A DNA stretch of 64,000 bases, from positions 1-64,000 of the forward strand of contig JAALGZ010000072.1 in the NCBI GenBank assembly GCA_015227615.1. Direction: 5' to 3'. The notes beneath the pieces were generated by a model, which did not search any database, was not told the DNA's origin, and was given only the letters and a program-made list of their open reading frames with translations. The translations under genes were made by a program, and so were the position numbers. Below are positions 21,130-34,755 of the stretch, one piece after another (the first letter of the stretch is position 1; every line of letters starts with the position of its first letter). Origin of the DNA: Labyrinthula sp. Ha. Its lineage: Eukaryota; Sar; Bigyra; Labyrinthulida; Labyrinthulaceae.

Positions 21130-22451
21130 CACAATTGTTAATTTTTCTAATGTGTCCAGTGTCTAAGTCTTCCCCATGAACTACTCAATAGACAGACTTT
21201 ATCTTACTCTCGAACTCATTAAAAATAATATTTTTTTCTCACTTCATTAATTGAGTTTTACAGCCAATCCAAGAAGAAAGAGAGTAGACATAGAAACTGT
21301 GGTGAATTTTGTGTGTGAGTGGCAAGATTAGGAAAACCCTTGCCACTTAAGTATTCGTGATCTCTGTGCCGACTCATTTCAATGCCGTCTAATTCATTGT
21401 CAACTTGCAGAACTTGGGGTGATTTCAACTCTCTTGTTTATATTCAGAACCGCTGTTTGAGCTTACTCTTCATAGTTCTCCATTATTCAAGTCAATTAAT
21501 CGTTCTACCATATTTTCTGTCTAAAAACATTCATTATGTGCCTTTAAGAAAAATTTGATAATTTAAGGTTAGCATTACCAAATCTTGATCGATGGAGCCA
21601 CTGCGAGAACCAAGTTTTTTAACAATGGTTTAGTTACTTTTTCTAATGGTTACATGTAATGTGTAATCAAGTATTAGCACATACAAATGAGTAAATGTAG
21701 CAATGGATCTGGGGTTTATGGAGCATTCTAATTTATATTGATAGATGACCCCTGTGCTGTGATGAGTTTCACTTATAATTGCTTCCTGGGTTGAAGCTTT
21801 GAAAATTGGATTCAGCAGCAAAATAAGTTGATATAATTCCAATTATTCTGAATTGATCAGGTCGAATTAAACCAAAGCCAGCTCTTCTACATAGAAGTAC
21901 TTCAGCGCTAAATTTTTTTTTTTAGAACTTTGTTAAGGAGAATTTTGCTCATTTCTTCTTAGGAACAAATTTTTTCTTTCATTTCTCACATAAACCGTCA
22001 TGAATGACTATTGCTTCCTGTTCTTCAAATCAATGAAACTCTCTGAGCTATTTTAATTCCGATATTGTTAACACTGCTACTAGTTGAACATGGTTTGTTG
22101 ATCGACCAGAAAAAAATTGAGAACAACGTCAAGCGGTACTGCTCTGCTTTTCTAATTGCGGATTACGAAAGTGTTGAGGAACTTACTTGGTGAAATATTA
22201 AATTATTTTTACATGATTTAGATCTATTTTATCTATGTTGAATAGATGGAGCTGTTCAGGTTTGCCCTAGCTTAGGACGAATGGTTGCAATGCTCCTACC
22301 TTCTAGTAACCATGGATGAAGACTATTCCTCTCTCCGGTGTTGCAGGAGTAAAGCTAATGTTCCATGATATTCTAACTCTATCAAGCCAAGGTTCTTATC
22401 AATAGAAGTATAATTGTTATGGAAGAGTTAGCGCATATGCCCATGATTAAA
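21130..22451. other. Intergenic region with a possible transposase fragment
   Basis: No intact gene. On the minus strand at 21630-21842, 70 codons read NPRSIATF, then VLILDYT. This resembles the MULE segment around the first catalytic Asp (consensus-like Si-lF-fpxVLllDxTY). The flanks give no further support, so this is only a candidate fragment. Confidence 0.3.
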
Positions 22452-22538
22452 GGTGCAGAGTGAGGTCTCACTCGACTTCAACCGGAGTTTGAGAAGTTTC
22501 CCCACTACTAGGAATATATTAGGAAACTCTCAGGCACC
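22452..22538. repeat. MITE-like element, family A short copy
   Basis: An 87-bp copy beginning GGTGCAGAGTGAGG and ending CTCTCAGGCACC, related to the 286-bp element at 11.03 kb. After its left end it carries CGGAGTTTGAGAAGTTTCC, which matches CGGAGTTTAGAAGAACTTTCC in the copy at 31.28 kb. It looks like an internal deletion product. Confidence 0.5.
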
Positions 22539-24249
22539 ATCTGTATGAATAGAGAACTTCAAGAAAACAGGCTACGCACCCTAGTTAAAAACTCCTTTAG
22601 ATATCAAGTCTTACTGATAGGCAACTCTTACCCCAATAAGAATTGAACTTAGTTCAGAAAAATATCTTGCTTTCGGAAAAAGGTTCATTCTTAAAAGTTT
22701 CGAATTCCTAAATAAAGATATTACAGCTATATTGGACTACGTTAAGAATGAGACATATGTCCTCTTCGGTAATAATCCAAAAACGTATTGAAAATTGCTT
22801 GAGCAATATCAGGAAACCTTTGTGAAAAGTTTGAGACCTGTGAATATTTTTTTTGAATTTTCAAAATCGTCAACAATGGTTTCTAGTGAGATTGAGAACA
22901 CTTAATTTTAACTTAAGTTTTTTTTGGGACTACCCCGCTACCTATGATATTATAATTATATTGGATAGGAAAGATATCACTTAAATGCCACTTCTATATA
23001 CTGTCATTAGCGCTTTAGCACCGAAATACATGTTACGGATCTCAACCTCTCCCGGGTTAGATGGGTTTGTTTTCGTAGATTTAAAAAAAGGCATATATGA
23101 ACTGCAAATTTATTATACAGGTTACTGTAAGGACAGATAACGATGTGTTTATAGTCGGTAAATTATAAATTTCAAGACCTCAAAGCATAAGCGACAAATT
23201 ACATTTGTAATTGTTGGTTATCCATCTGATGAATTTATGAAAATTCGGGCTCTCTGAAATAAATGAATACATTAGCTGGGTAAAATTCCAAAGAAAAAGA
23301 ATTAACTTTGTTTGGTACTTATCCAGATGAAAATGATAGAAACATATTGTTAAATTTTCAGTAAGGGGATGGGTGCTTGTGACATAAGATTTTAGACAGA
23401 GGAGCTTTATTCAAAGTGGTGGTCCCTAAAAATGATTCTTGTCGATATAACACTATAAAAAGACAAACATCTTAAGCTACGATAATTTATCTAGTTTCAG
23501 GCAAATAAGAAAATAATCTTGTTTTATTTTCATCATTTATTCTTTTAGTTCTGCTTCATACGTCGTAACTCCGTTGATTTAACATAAAAATAATTTAAGT
23601 ATCGATTTCACCGGAAGCTTAACTATATGTTATTTCAATTTATCTTGCCACATTTGCTAAGTACCATTTATATCAAAAGCTACTTATGAGAAAGGGCATA
23701 GCCACACGATCTGCTTGATAAGGAAACCAAATTTTCTTCAAATTTTCCAAATGGTTAATAATTAGTGATATTTTATACTTGAAATCATGAAAATGAGTGA
23801 CGCGTCACACAGTTGATTCAAGTAGGTTAAAATCGTTATGCTTAAGCTAAACATATTCAATTTTTATGTATCATAGACAAGGCACGTTATTTCTTCCTCT
23901 GGAACTATTGATACAAATAATTTAATTAGTCACAATGAAAAATATCACATGCAGAAGTTTCTATGCACTAATTAAAACCTTAGAAACAAATTTATTAACA
24001 GAGACAAGCTCAAATGGAACAAGTATACCCTATGAAATAGCAGACATTTAATAGAAACATTCAGTGGGTGAATAGAGATAAATGTCAGAGGAAACAATTG
24101 AAGCGATTTATAAGTTTGTTATAACCATCTTTTGTTAGAAAGGTGAGTTTACCTAGAATTTTCTGAAACTGAAACTAAAATAGATTTTTTCAGGTGAATG
24201 ATTATCAAATATTTAACGAATAATATGTAGCTAGATATCTACTTAGAAG
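22539..24249. other. Intergenic region, nothing recognised
   Basis: AT-rich DNA between a small repeat and the second transposase relic. No gene supported. Confidence 0.5.
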
Positions 24250-24777
24250 TTTAATGTTACCATTGAGTATGATCCAACAGCTTTGAGCTACTTTCTCTCA
24301 GTAAGCTTTGCTGACCACAAAGGACATCGCATTAAAAATAAATCAGAGCAAAAAAATACAGGGTTAACCTAACAGCTCCCTGTGCAAAAATTATCTGAAA
24401 TACTAGGCTTAGTTGATAAGTCAATTATTTGATATTTTGTGACTCTTCGTGTGAGTTTTTTGGGTGTATACTTTGACAAAGAAGTAGTTAGATATGTGAT
24501 GAGAAAAGCTAGATTTGCAGATCAGGTCCCTGAGCACACTGGAATGATGAAATTGGTTAAAATTGAAACAACCGGTTTATGTAGAGGGGTTATATTTAAA
24601 TATAATTTTAACAATATGACAAGAGTGAGAACCACTGTGCAAGGAACTGCTATTAAAAAACCGATAAAAATATGCTGAAATATAACTGAAGATTCCATCC
24701 AGATAGATACAGCCCATGGACTTTCTGGAAATTGTTTACATACTGTTTACTCGTTACTTAAGGTTACTTCATCCTAG
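24250..24777 (+). mobile_element. Decayed MULE-like transposase, copy 2
   Basis: A plus-strand frame of about 175 codons with at least three stops aligns with copy 1 at 4.13-4.80 kb. Matching blocks in order are VTIEYDP (copy 1: NIKFDP), HKGHRI (YEGHDI), GLT (ELT), LSEILGL (FIETLGL), FLGVYFDKEVVRYVMRKAR (FLGINLEKELIRRAMRNAR), MMKLV (MGKLV), RTTVQGTAIK (RPTVQGLAFK) and EDSIQIDTAHGLS (QDSI-INMSHDLS). Here the presumed first catalytic Asp is present (QIDTAH), whereas copy 1 has Asn. The two copies differ at well over half of their residues, so they are old or come from separate subfamilies. The Zn-finger start is less clear than in copy 1. Confidence 0.6.
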
Positions 24778-27700
24778 ATTTAAATCTCAGCTCTAGCTTA
24801 ATTGAGATTAAAACTATTTTAAAGCTTCTGATGGCCTATATGATCTTGAAATTAGAAAGCCACCAGTTGCCATTACTGTTGTTAGGTGAATGCCCGTAAG
24901 AATAGTCAAGGAAGTTAGCACATTCCACGTTAGAAGAATTGCAAATTTTTTTGTCAACTATTAAAATATTTTGGAATGGTTAGAACTCGGGTGTCTTGAG
25001 TGATTAACGAGTTGGATTTAAGAAGAAAATGTTCCATGTGGTTTAGTCTTATGGGGGAGGTTGATCATCACTTACTGCAAATGCTTCGAAGCTATTTAGA
25101 TGAGCAGCAACGGAACTACCTAAAAAACTAAATAAAAGCAAAACAGAACATATGCTGAACACACAGAATCAAATGTGTGACTTTTTCTATAATTCCACTC
25201 AAAGGATGAATCTTCTCATGCCATGATAAAGCATGGGGGTATCTATTAAAAAGTCTTGAAAACTAAAACCCTTGACAAACCTATTGAATATCACTTTCAA
25301 CGGGGTGTAAGACATCTTCGTGATATTTGTGCTAAATAACCAACTGATTAGATAAGGGGGATACATTTGTAAAGATGTATATAAACCGATGAACGCTGCA
25401 TTGAGGAAAACATTTGCATGATTTATAACCACGGACTAGGGGAGCTAAAAAGTTACATTGTTGAAAAAATGAGTTGAATATTGAGTATTTTTTCAAGTGA
25501 GTTAGGTTTAGTAAAGTTTGTTCCCAAGATATAGTTATAATGTATTGGGCAGGATGAACCTACTATATAGGTGCTACGGAAGAGTTAGTTTGAAGACAGA
25601 ATAAGAATACAAACATCGCAATGCAGTATGTAACTAAGGTTGAATTTCTTCAGACATTCATTATGTGAAGAATTATTGAAATAATTCAAAATTTTCTTAA
25701 GAAGAGATCACGATGCGATTAATTTCTCGGGATAACCCCATTTTTCTCAATGTTGAACCTTTCAAGAAAACCATTAACTCAATATAACAAGTTATTATCA
25801 ACTTGTAGAGAGTGTTGTGAAGAGGCCAAAATATGCACATAGAAATGGGAGAAGTTCTGAATAACAGTAATATGCCTGGTAGATGAATAGAGGAAAAATA
25901 GTAATGGGGTTTTCTTCCAAATCGAACCACTTTTTTTAGAAGAATCATGTTCAGCTATATAATTCCCAGAATAGAAAGTTTCGGATAAAGGATTCAGAGG
26001 CACTTAGTCAAAATAGGCTAAATCAAATTAAATAACAACATATTATATTTTTTTTTCAGTATTGGTTGCTATAGTATTTTTACCATTCACACCTCTTAAC
26101 ACATAGCACATCAGCATAAACAATCTCACCAATCAGTAACATTTTCAAGAATTTTCCTTTCGTGCTCATTCCTAAGCCACTCTTTACCGACTCTCCTTCT
26201 TAATCCAAATGAAATCACTTTAATCAACCTTAACAAACAGGAAAGTGTTTTTGAATATTCTTTTTGTATTACTCATATAGTTTTGCAACTTTTTCCTTTA
26301 ACGAAGAAGATATAAGAGTAACCATCAAAAGGTATTCTATATTCGTATCCTTCAGCACACGATCAAGATTAGCAGCAGAACCTTGTTCATAAGAATAATT
26401 TGCTATGAACGCATCAAAATTCTTTTGCTCGTGGTGATTTTGATTTTTAGTTAATTAAACACTGATTTGAATTAATTTGCCTTCTCTTTCAGAGGTTCAT
26501 ACGCTTTGCCAAAGGTAAGAAAGAAGAGTAAGAGGTACTTCAGTAAAATTTCATAACACTCAAGTACAAGTACTTTAATTTCTTCAACCAATAATTTATA
26601 CTCTCTGTAGTAAAGTAAGCTTTATCTATGTTCTTTAATGTATTTTAAGATTTGTTGGTTTTTATCTCTTTGAAACCCCTTAAGAAAAAGAACCATTTTG
26701 GGCAAATCTCAATATATATATATATATATATGTTTAACTAAGAGAAGAGTTTGGTCATACGTCTTCTTAGCCTTAGTATTTGCAGCAAATCCTTTACCCC
26801 TATGCAATTCATAATAACCAATATTAAAAGAGATTCTTTAAGAGAATACCTTATTCATTTTGAATTTAACGTGAGGGAGTCTATTTGAGAAGATAAGAAA
26901 TACTCTGAGTAAAATAATTTTCTTCTGTAGCCCTCAATCTAACCCTAAACTTGAAACTTTTTCTGCCCTAATCGATATATCATACAATATCTACAATATA
27001 TTTTGAGAAAAAACATTTTCTCATACTCGATTAGATTCAAATCCTTAACTATATAGAAGAACTAGAATAAGTTTATCTATACCCCCTTGATAATCCTATA
27101 AGTAATTTAGAATAAGAAACCTTACTTATTTTTTTTGTTTTGTAGTTTCCCTGGCAATAATATTTTTTATTTTGATTCTTGATTTTGGAAGATTCATTCT
27201 TCTAATGAAACTCATTAAAGTTAATTACCCTGGAGTCTTGAAACCATATCCCATCATACATATCTTTAGTTTATGGATGTCTGGGTGTATGAATACTTTT
27301 GAAGGTGATGGTATAATTAAACTAATTAATTCTCCTCTACCCCATAATTTGTGACGAAAATGATTAAATATAAATTACTTCCCTTTAAGGGTTTATGAGC
27401 CGCAAAGCATATTCAAGTATAATTTTGTGGAATCACACTAAGTCCAAACATTTCTTAGCAGACTCGGCATTTCAAATTATATTTTTTATAAATTTTCTAT
27501 TCAAAATAAGGCATGAGATTCCCCGTATAATAGACTACTATCAATTCTAGAATCTAACGACAACATGCCAGAACATTACAAGGAAAGTTATTCCAGTTGA
27601 TGGAAGCAATTTTTTGGTTTACAGGAAACCCGACCGCTACTTTATCTGTTAGATTTATATCGAATGCGGTTACAGTTGGGAAACAAAACGTTCTGTCGGA

Positions 27701-30700
27701 AAACTTTATACAGATATTGCTGTTTGGTAAATGCTACCAAACCACAAAAGGATTTATTCGTTGCTGAAGTCCTGTTATTAATACAGAACTAAGGCTAAAA
27801 TAAAATTTATTCGCTCAAACCAATCATGGAGAGTATAATAATGTTTTATAGATGACCAATATTATGACTTTGAACATCAATAGTAGAGAATGAACCCTAT
27901 GTAAGAATTTTCTTGTCTATATTTCTCTACGAACTATATAACTTAACCATCGTCAACGGAAATCGTACCTTATTTGAACAAAACTGTTCAATTTTTCCAC
28001 GGCTCAGCAATCTCACAAATTATTATGACTTTTTGATAAGTTTTTTACATAGTTTACATTTTTAGCACTATAGTAGGTTGAATAGCTTAAGTTTTCTTCG
28101 CTATTTTTTTGCAATGTATATAAGGGTAAGCATTAAAGCATTAACTTCTATGTTTGAGCCATTGAGTCTTGAAGTAAAAGTATATGGGAACTAATTCGTG
28201 GATAGGTATCCAGAAAAGATTTTTTGCAATTAACTTAGCATGAGAACTATTTTCATTTGTATGGAACTCGGGAGTATCTATTTTGAAGATAGCTGAGCGG
28301 GATGTAGACAATGCCAAAAGGTTGCGAATACTGAAAACCCGTTATTCCATAAAACTTCATCCTCAATAGTTTTTCATTACATTTTACAGTAGTTAAAACA
28401 ACTTAAGAATAAACATTCTTCTTGGTTTTGGTATTTTATACTTCTTTTATGGTGGAGATTCTCTGTTATTTGTTCTTCATTATAGTTTTCACTCCCGGAT
28501 AAGAGCTAATTCTTGAATTCATTGAAGTGTTGAATTCCAACTATTAAAAGTTGATTCTAAAATTCTCTTGGTTTGGTTTAATCCTGTGTACCCATTCTAT
28601 AATTATAGGTTTATAATCTTGTAAAATTAAACTGAGAGGCTAAGTATTTATAATATTAAATGCAGACCTATGAGCTGCAACTATTTACTGATAAGTACAA
28701 TAAATTTGTGAGAACATAACTTGATTTCACAGATACTCACAAATAAACCAGTATTAGCTAAGGTCAAGACCTTTTGGTAAGAAAGGACACTTTGCTCAGA
28801 TGTGACTCTTCTAATTCTAGGTAGTTTTGTATAGTGTCATTTACGGAAACCCATGCAAAAATTCACTTCCTCAATCTTCTCTATCAACAAAAAAGTTCAA
28901 TATATTCATTTGCAGTTTCAACATATATAAATAAATTGATAAGGAATGCGAATGCAATATCGCTTTCTGACGCAAAACTAGACCCAGCACATCAAATTCA
29001 ATTGCAACCTATCTTGAATTCGTAAGGAAAAGTGAAAAATAAAAGATGTTGTGTGTTAGAGGTTATATAGAAGGATTGTAAGCTAATTCTGAAAAAATAA
29101 TTATTAAGACACAAGAATTTTGATTTATTCATTATTAAGTATTTTCCTCAAATAATCAAATTTTGAATTATTTATTAATGTGATAATAAATAAAATTCCT
29201 TTTCGTTGGTGATATATCCAACCTTTTGATGATAAACCCCGATTCGCATCAATATTTAGCTTAACATAAATACACGGGGGATAACCAGTAGAATAATCTA
29301 ATCAGTAAAGAAAAATAAACAGTGTGAAGCTATCTTCGTTTTTTCAATGTTTTAATCTAGATTAACTTGTCAGAATAGTTGCAAATACTTGTTGTATTTA
29401 AAAGGAAATTACATTTGTCAGTTAATAATCTGGGGATTTGTAGTATGCTGATGATTGTTTATGTACTGGAAATAGCCAAGTAGGTAACATGCAAAATGCA
29501 AAAACATATTATTCTTTCTATATGCTGAGAACTTAACATGTTCTAGATATCGGGTCATATTCTTAATTCAATTTGGATAAGAAATTCATGACTTTACCTC
29601 ATCGTTCGCTTATTTTCTTGTTTTACTAGAGTTAGACTACTCAGAACATGGAATAAAAGATTAAGAAACTATAAAAAAATACAAAGGTAGGGAAACGCTA
29701 ATACTTATATTAGGCACTTTTATAATATATTTGAAGTAATAAAGTAAAAAATTATAAAATTTATAGGTCGAATATTTCTAATAGAGGTATATTATTTGCC
29801 AAGGAATTGCTCTCTTTAGCACAAATAATGTTTTCTTTTTCATTAAAGAGGAGTTTTCCAGCAACATTTTTATTCTTGTAAATTAAATTCAAGTCTTGAT
29901 CTCTTCTTTTTGATAAGAAACTATGTTAGTTGCGCCTTTGAAGGGAAAGCCTACCGACGAAATAAACGGGCAAGAAACTTAGTATACTCTCAAATACTTC
30001 GTGTAAATGTTGGGTTCAAAAGATTCCAGCAAGACATCTCCAAGTTAAAATCAAGATTTGTATAACTAAGCAGCACCTGGTATCGCGAGCCTGAAAATAC
30101 CTTCTTGTTTCAATGGAGAACCCAAAATGCTTTGGTATCTTTCTTAAATGCTAGAATAGAGAATAATTTTCGGCAATTGAAGATAATGCAACACCTTCAA
30201 ACAAACTGTTTAAAACTCTACACAACTATTAACATGATTTTTTGGTGACCTTCATGTTCAAAAAGTCAGACCACCTCTAAATAAGATACTGAATCCCTAA
30301 GAGTACTGAAATGTGTTCATATAATAAAAATATAAAAAGTTCTTATTATTTAAATTTGGTTCACACCTCGTAGAGTCTAAACTTTATGAGAATTTTATAC
30401 AGCGAAACGTCATACGCGTTAAAAATAAAACAATTATAACCTTGATCGTTAGGTCTGGTTTGCACCGTAAGTATAGTAATTAAAGCGTGAGACTTACTTT
30501 GTCGTAGTTATCTAAAAGCTACAAAGGAGATTGAATCCAGAAGTATAAACTTTGAATAGAAGATATGGAAGTAGCACGCCATCAAATATTCAATTTATCT
30601 TTGCGTGAAACCCGTTGCACTATATACCAGTACAGCAAGGCCCGGAAGAAAGAGCATGAACTTTTTTTAAAACCATCGCAACGATCCAAGAATAAGATTT

Positions 30701-31275
30701 TCTGACTTAACCTCACCTTCAAAGCTCCCGAGAGTTTTCTTATTGATGGCCCCTGCCCCAAGCTCTACTCCTATAACTAGATGAGTACAAACCCTTGTAA
30801 GCATCTTTTTCTTCTAAGAAAACCCGTACGAGTTAAACAACCACGTGCATAGGGCTACAGAGCAATTCCCTGTTCTTTCGGGATTTTCAATAGCTGTAGC
30901 ACGCTCTCTTAACATGAAGCTTATTTAGACTCAACAAATGAATCATTTCCAGATACAGGAATATCAATAAGGAAAATCTCAATAATACAACCAAAAACGA
31001 AGGTAACCACCACAGTGCGCCGTTTTTCCCATTATCATACTCTGCTTTTTTCCGGTAATACATCAAGAACAAATCCTAGTATATTAATGATCTTCTTTGT
31101 AATTAACAATGGACTGCATATATTAATTGCCTAATGACACAAATCTTGACGCCAAGAACATGTCTCTGTGCATTTGCTTCAGGTATTTAATTGCCCAGTG
31201 ATTGAAAGCAGTTTTAGCAAGATGGAGTTACTATTAGCATAAGAGGTGAAGGATGACAAGGGTTGAAGTTCCTAA
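24778..31275. other. Gene desert with one AT microsatellite
   Basis: About 6.5 kb with no supported gene on either strand. An (AT)10 microsatellite lies at 26712-26731. Frames at 25.2-26.0, 27.2, 28.8 and 30.9 kb are short and show no conserved features. Confidence 0.5.
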
Positions 31276-31475
31276 GGGTGCAGAATAAGGCCTTATTAAG
31301 GACTCATTCGGAGTTTAGAAGAACTTTCCAAGTGATTCAAGGAGTGTAAGCGTACCTCGACCCCATATTTAGTGATAAATGAGAAATTCATTGGGAAATT
31401 GACTAAGGATTCTTCAGGAACATTTTGAGCGGTTTTCACGATCCTCAAAGATGAAGTTTCCTCGGATGGTAACCC
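31276..31475. repeat. MITE-like element, family A diverged copy
   Basis: It begins GGGTGCAGAATAAGG and contains CGGAGTTTAGAAGAAC, GATCCTCAAAG and other TCCTCA/TGAGGA-type words shared with the copies at 11.03 and 22.45 kb. The right end (about 31475) is a guess because the terminal repeat there has decayed. Confidence 0.4.
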
Positions 31476-32059
31476 TAGAAGTGTCTATAGAGAGAGAAAG
31501 CAGTTGAAGTGGTACAGACAATGTTGTGAAATTTAATATTCATATTCTTATAGTTTTATCTAAAACCTATTTCTTACAACGCTATCCAGAGTCTGAAGTA
31601 TCCTGTCCATGTTATCTCTTCGTCGGAAAAATATAAATATCTTGACAATATACAAAACATTAGCCCGGATATGCCCACTGAATATTTTATAAAGTTTTGT
31701 ACTTGATACTTAACTAGCCCACCAAGTTCTATGTTTTCCAGTTTGTTATCCTTTTTTTTATAAAAATTGCGTTTCCAAGGATGTCATTATAGTACTGGGC
31801 TCTTCCAGTAACACTAAAATACGAATTGACTATTTCAGTATAACATAAAAAATATGGGACATAGACACGTTCCAGAATACAATCTAGCTAAATAACACAC
31901 GAGTTCCAAAAAACACAGACTATTTTGTAATCTACCAACAAAAAATATTCATTTTCCGAAGATTTAATTCCTCAACTGCAAGCAACACCAAAATTATTTT
32001 AAGCTCTCCTTAATTAGAGTATATTAGTTTACACTACCAGGAATACCAATTCCATAATT
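31476..32059. other. Intergenic region upstream of the tail-anchored gene
   Basis: No gene or repeat seen. It presumably contains the promoter of the next gene. Confidence 0.5.
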
Positions 32060-32576
32060 ATGAGACCACCGAAAAAGTCAAGATTTAAGCAGAACAGAGA
32101 TTCCTTGTTCAGAGACAGTTTAAAAACAAATTTGGATACAACAGTTCTTGAAACACAAAGTGAGTTGTCGGAGAAAACTGAGCACATTACACCCTTTGAT
32201 CCTCCAGAGAACCTCACATCAAGTGATTTCTACATATCAAGTAAAAAGTGTTTTATTTCATAATTTAGCACACGATGCCAAATATTTAGCTGAGAAAAAC
32301 AGTGCGCTGTATATGCATAAAACGTCACCACAAATGCAGGAATTTTATAGACAGATTAGTTTGAGAGATGAGATACTTGAAAAAGAAGGAAAATCAATAG
32401 AGATTTATGTACCACATGAACTTTATGCTGAACATAAAGAGAAGGAAAAAGAAAGAAAGAGATTGAGAAGAAAGGCTTTGTGTCTTAAGATTCCGTTGAT
32501 TACTGGAATAGTTCTTATGATATGTAGCTTAACCGCAACTACGGTGTATTTATTTCTAAGTGGAGTTTTTCGATAA
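32060..32576 (+). CDS. Unrecognised tail-anchored protein, two exons
   Basis: The exons are 32060-32240 and 32269-32576, with a 28-nt GT...TAG intron (32241-32268). The spliced protein has 162 residues. The N-terminal half is hydrophilic and Ser/Thr-rich. Residues 66-110 (YLAEKNSALY, EFYRQISLRDEIL) look helical. A strongly basic stretch (KEKEKERKRLRRK, about 117-129) precedes a single membrane segment at 134-157, leaving only a few residues beyond it. That is the layout of a tail-anchored protein with its bulk in the cytosol. It is not a SNARE: no zero-layer heptad pattern is evident. The two frames fit together exactly only if the small intron is removed, which supports the model. Family unknown. 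Confidence 0.68.
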
Positions 32577-34755
32577 AAAGTATCTTGGGTTTTGAGAAAG
32601 AGAAAAGATTAAAATATCATCCTGAGTTATTCCGAAAGTTCTTTACTTTATTATATTTAACATTTTTCGTTCAGTTTGCTCTTACAAGTAAGATATGCAT
32701 CAGAATTTTAAGTTTCTTTCTGATATAGTTGAAATTATATTGAGTGCTAAATTAATTAAGACTAAAAACAAACTGTGGAAATTGAAAAATATTAAAATAA
32801 ATAAAACAAGAAGACATTCTTTCATTACTTGATTTCACAATAGGCAACACAACATAGGAGAGAGTTATATGAATCACAAATTATAAGTTACAGTTTAACC
32901 TCGCGGTCAGTATTATGTGAGCACTGAAACTTCTTGAGAGCAAATAAAAATGAAAATGCTTTTTTATAGTACTAAATTTAACTGCCCTTACTCAACGTAA
33001 TGAATAAATCGCCCTTTTCCAGCGCTATTTAGAAATAAAAAAAAAGTGAATTTTGTATACACTTGCAGAATAATACTTGATCGCTTTATCTTCTATCTTT
33101 GTTTATTAACTATATTCTACTCTACCAATGACCAGGGGCAGCATCAGTAATGTGACTGAAAATTGATTCAAAACAAAAGAAAACTTTAGGAACTTCATTG
33201 GGAGGTTCTGAGTTTACAAACAATTTTTCGCATTCTTACTCTACAAGTTTCTAGGATATGGATAAGCTAAAATCAGTTATTCAGTTCCATAGTGTTTTTC
33301 CTTCATTTAGTATGAAGATACCCCAATGAAATGTAGTTACCTATACTAGAAGTAGAAAATATAATCCAGAATATCTTATTAAAATTGTTCGGTGTTCAAA
33401 AGAAATATAACAAAGATTTTTTGCTATTGCCAATATTCTAGATTCGCACGTTTGAAGCAGCTTCAATAAAGCTTCAGTTGAAGATTATCAAACCTTCAAT
33501 ATCTTACTGAACCTAGTATTTCATACAAAGTTTATCATAAAGACTTGAAAATGCTTTTCTTGCTGTAATATTGTAGCAGAAAGCTATCATAGTAAGTATT
33601 TTTCTTCTCAATTTTGTTGAAAAGCATTATTTTTATTAAAATAAACCTTTTATTTTGGATAATTTATGAGTCATTTCAATTTTTTATTTCTCCTGTGGTT
33701 TATTAATATTTATTTCTTGAGAGTGCTCTACCTTTCTTCTTTCAAAAACAAACATAATTGTTTGTCTACTTGGAGTTGAGCAAGGTGTAATTCCTCTTTG
33801 TAAATAAAGAAAACATTTTTCTTATTGCTTTTGCTCTTGCTTTCTCTTGTTATTTTGTTATATTGTATTTGAATAGTTTTAAACTTTAACCAGAACTAAA
33901 GTTTTATTTCTAAAAGTTTGCAAAAAATATTTTAATATAGGTACAAGACTTAATGGAGATGCACAAAGCTGTATTGTTAGCAGCTATCACCATGACCAAA
34001 AAGGAAATCTTGTCCCAATGGTAAAAATGGTATAGAAAACTCGTTGTTTTTTGCTCTTATGACTCACATAAATGTTTTTAATATCTGCATGCTCTAAACG
34101 GGATTAGGAGTTGTCATAATAAGACACCACAGTGGTTTTACATCAGATTCAAGAAAACGAGGTGTTGTAAAAGTTTACTCGAAAACCATCTGTAGATTAA
34201 ACATATTATTTCCTCATTCTCAAAAATATGCGCGGGTACAAGTTCCGTAAATTTTACCTGTATTTGTTGAACATACAAATGTATCACGAAGCAGCACCAA
34301 ACTTCTCTCTTTTCAACCTAAGGAGAGGTTTCCATTCAGTATATGCATTATGACCATTAACACGAACAACATGAGAATTTTAGTATACAGAAATTGCTTT
34401 CGTTCTCATCTTCTTAATGGACAATACAATGGGGAAATAGAGTGGAGCTCGTGTACTGCTGGTTTATTCTGAAAACAGGCAATATCGATGACGGTTGATG
34501 TAAGATTGCCTAACCTGAAAGCTGTCTAACACAAATTATTTATGGTACATTCGATTTATTCAAACTCAATCAAACCTGCTTCTGTACTACCAGCGCCCAG
34601 GATAGAGTGACACTGCTTTATGTCCTTTTTATTTTTTACATGTGCTATGTTTTCTTTAAATCTTCCACGAAATTTCCTAGCAGTATATTCATAATTTAGA
34701 ATCCATTTTGCAAGAATCAGGTTCCAAATTTGGAATCACTCAATCCCACAAATTT
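32577..34755. other. Intergenic region, nothing recognised
   Basis: AT-rich DNA between two plus-strand genes. A short open stretch near 33945-34040 has no recognisable product. The ValRS promoter should lie at the right end. Confidence 0.5.

Noticed and set aside
26712-26731. The (AT)10 run as an origin or regulatory element
   Set aside because: A short microsatellite is expected by chance in AT-rich DNA and has no supporting context.
33945-34040. A short open stretch upstream of ValRS
   Set aside because: Around 30 codons with no recognisable product, and no compatible neighbouring exon was found.
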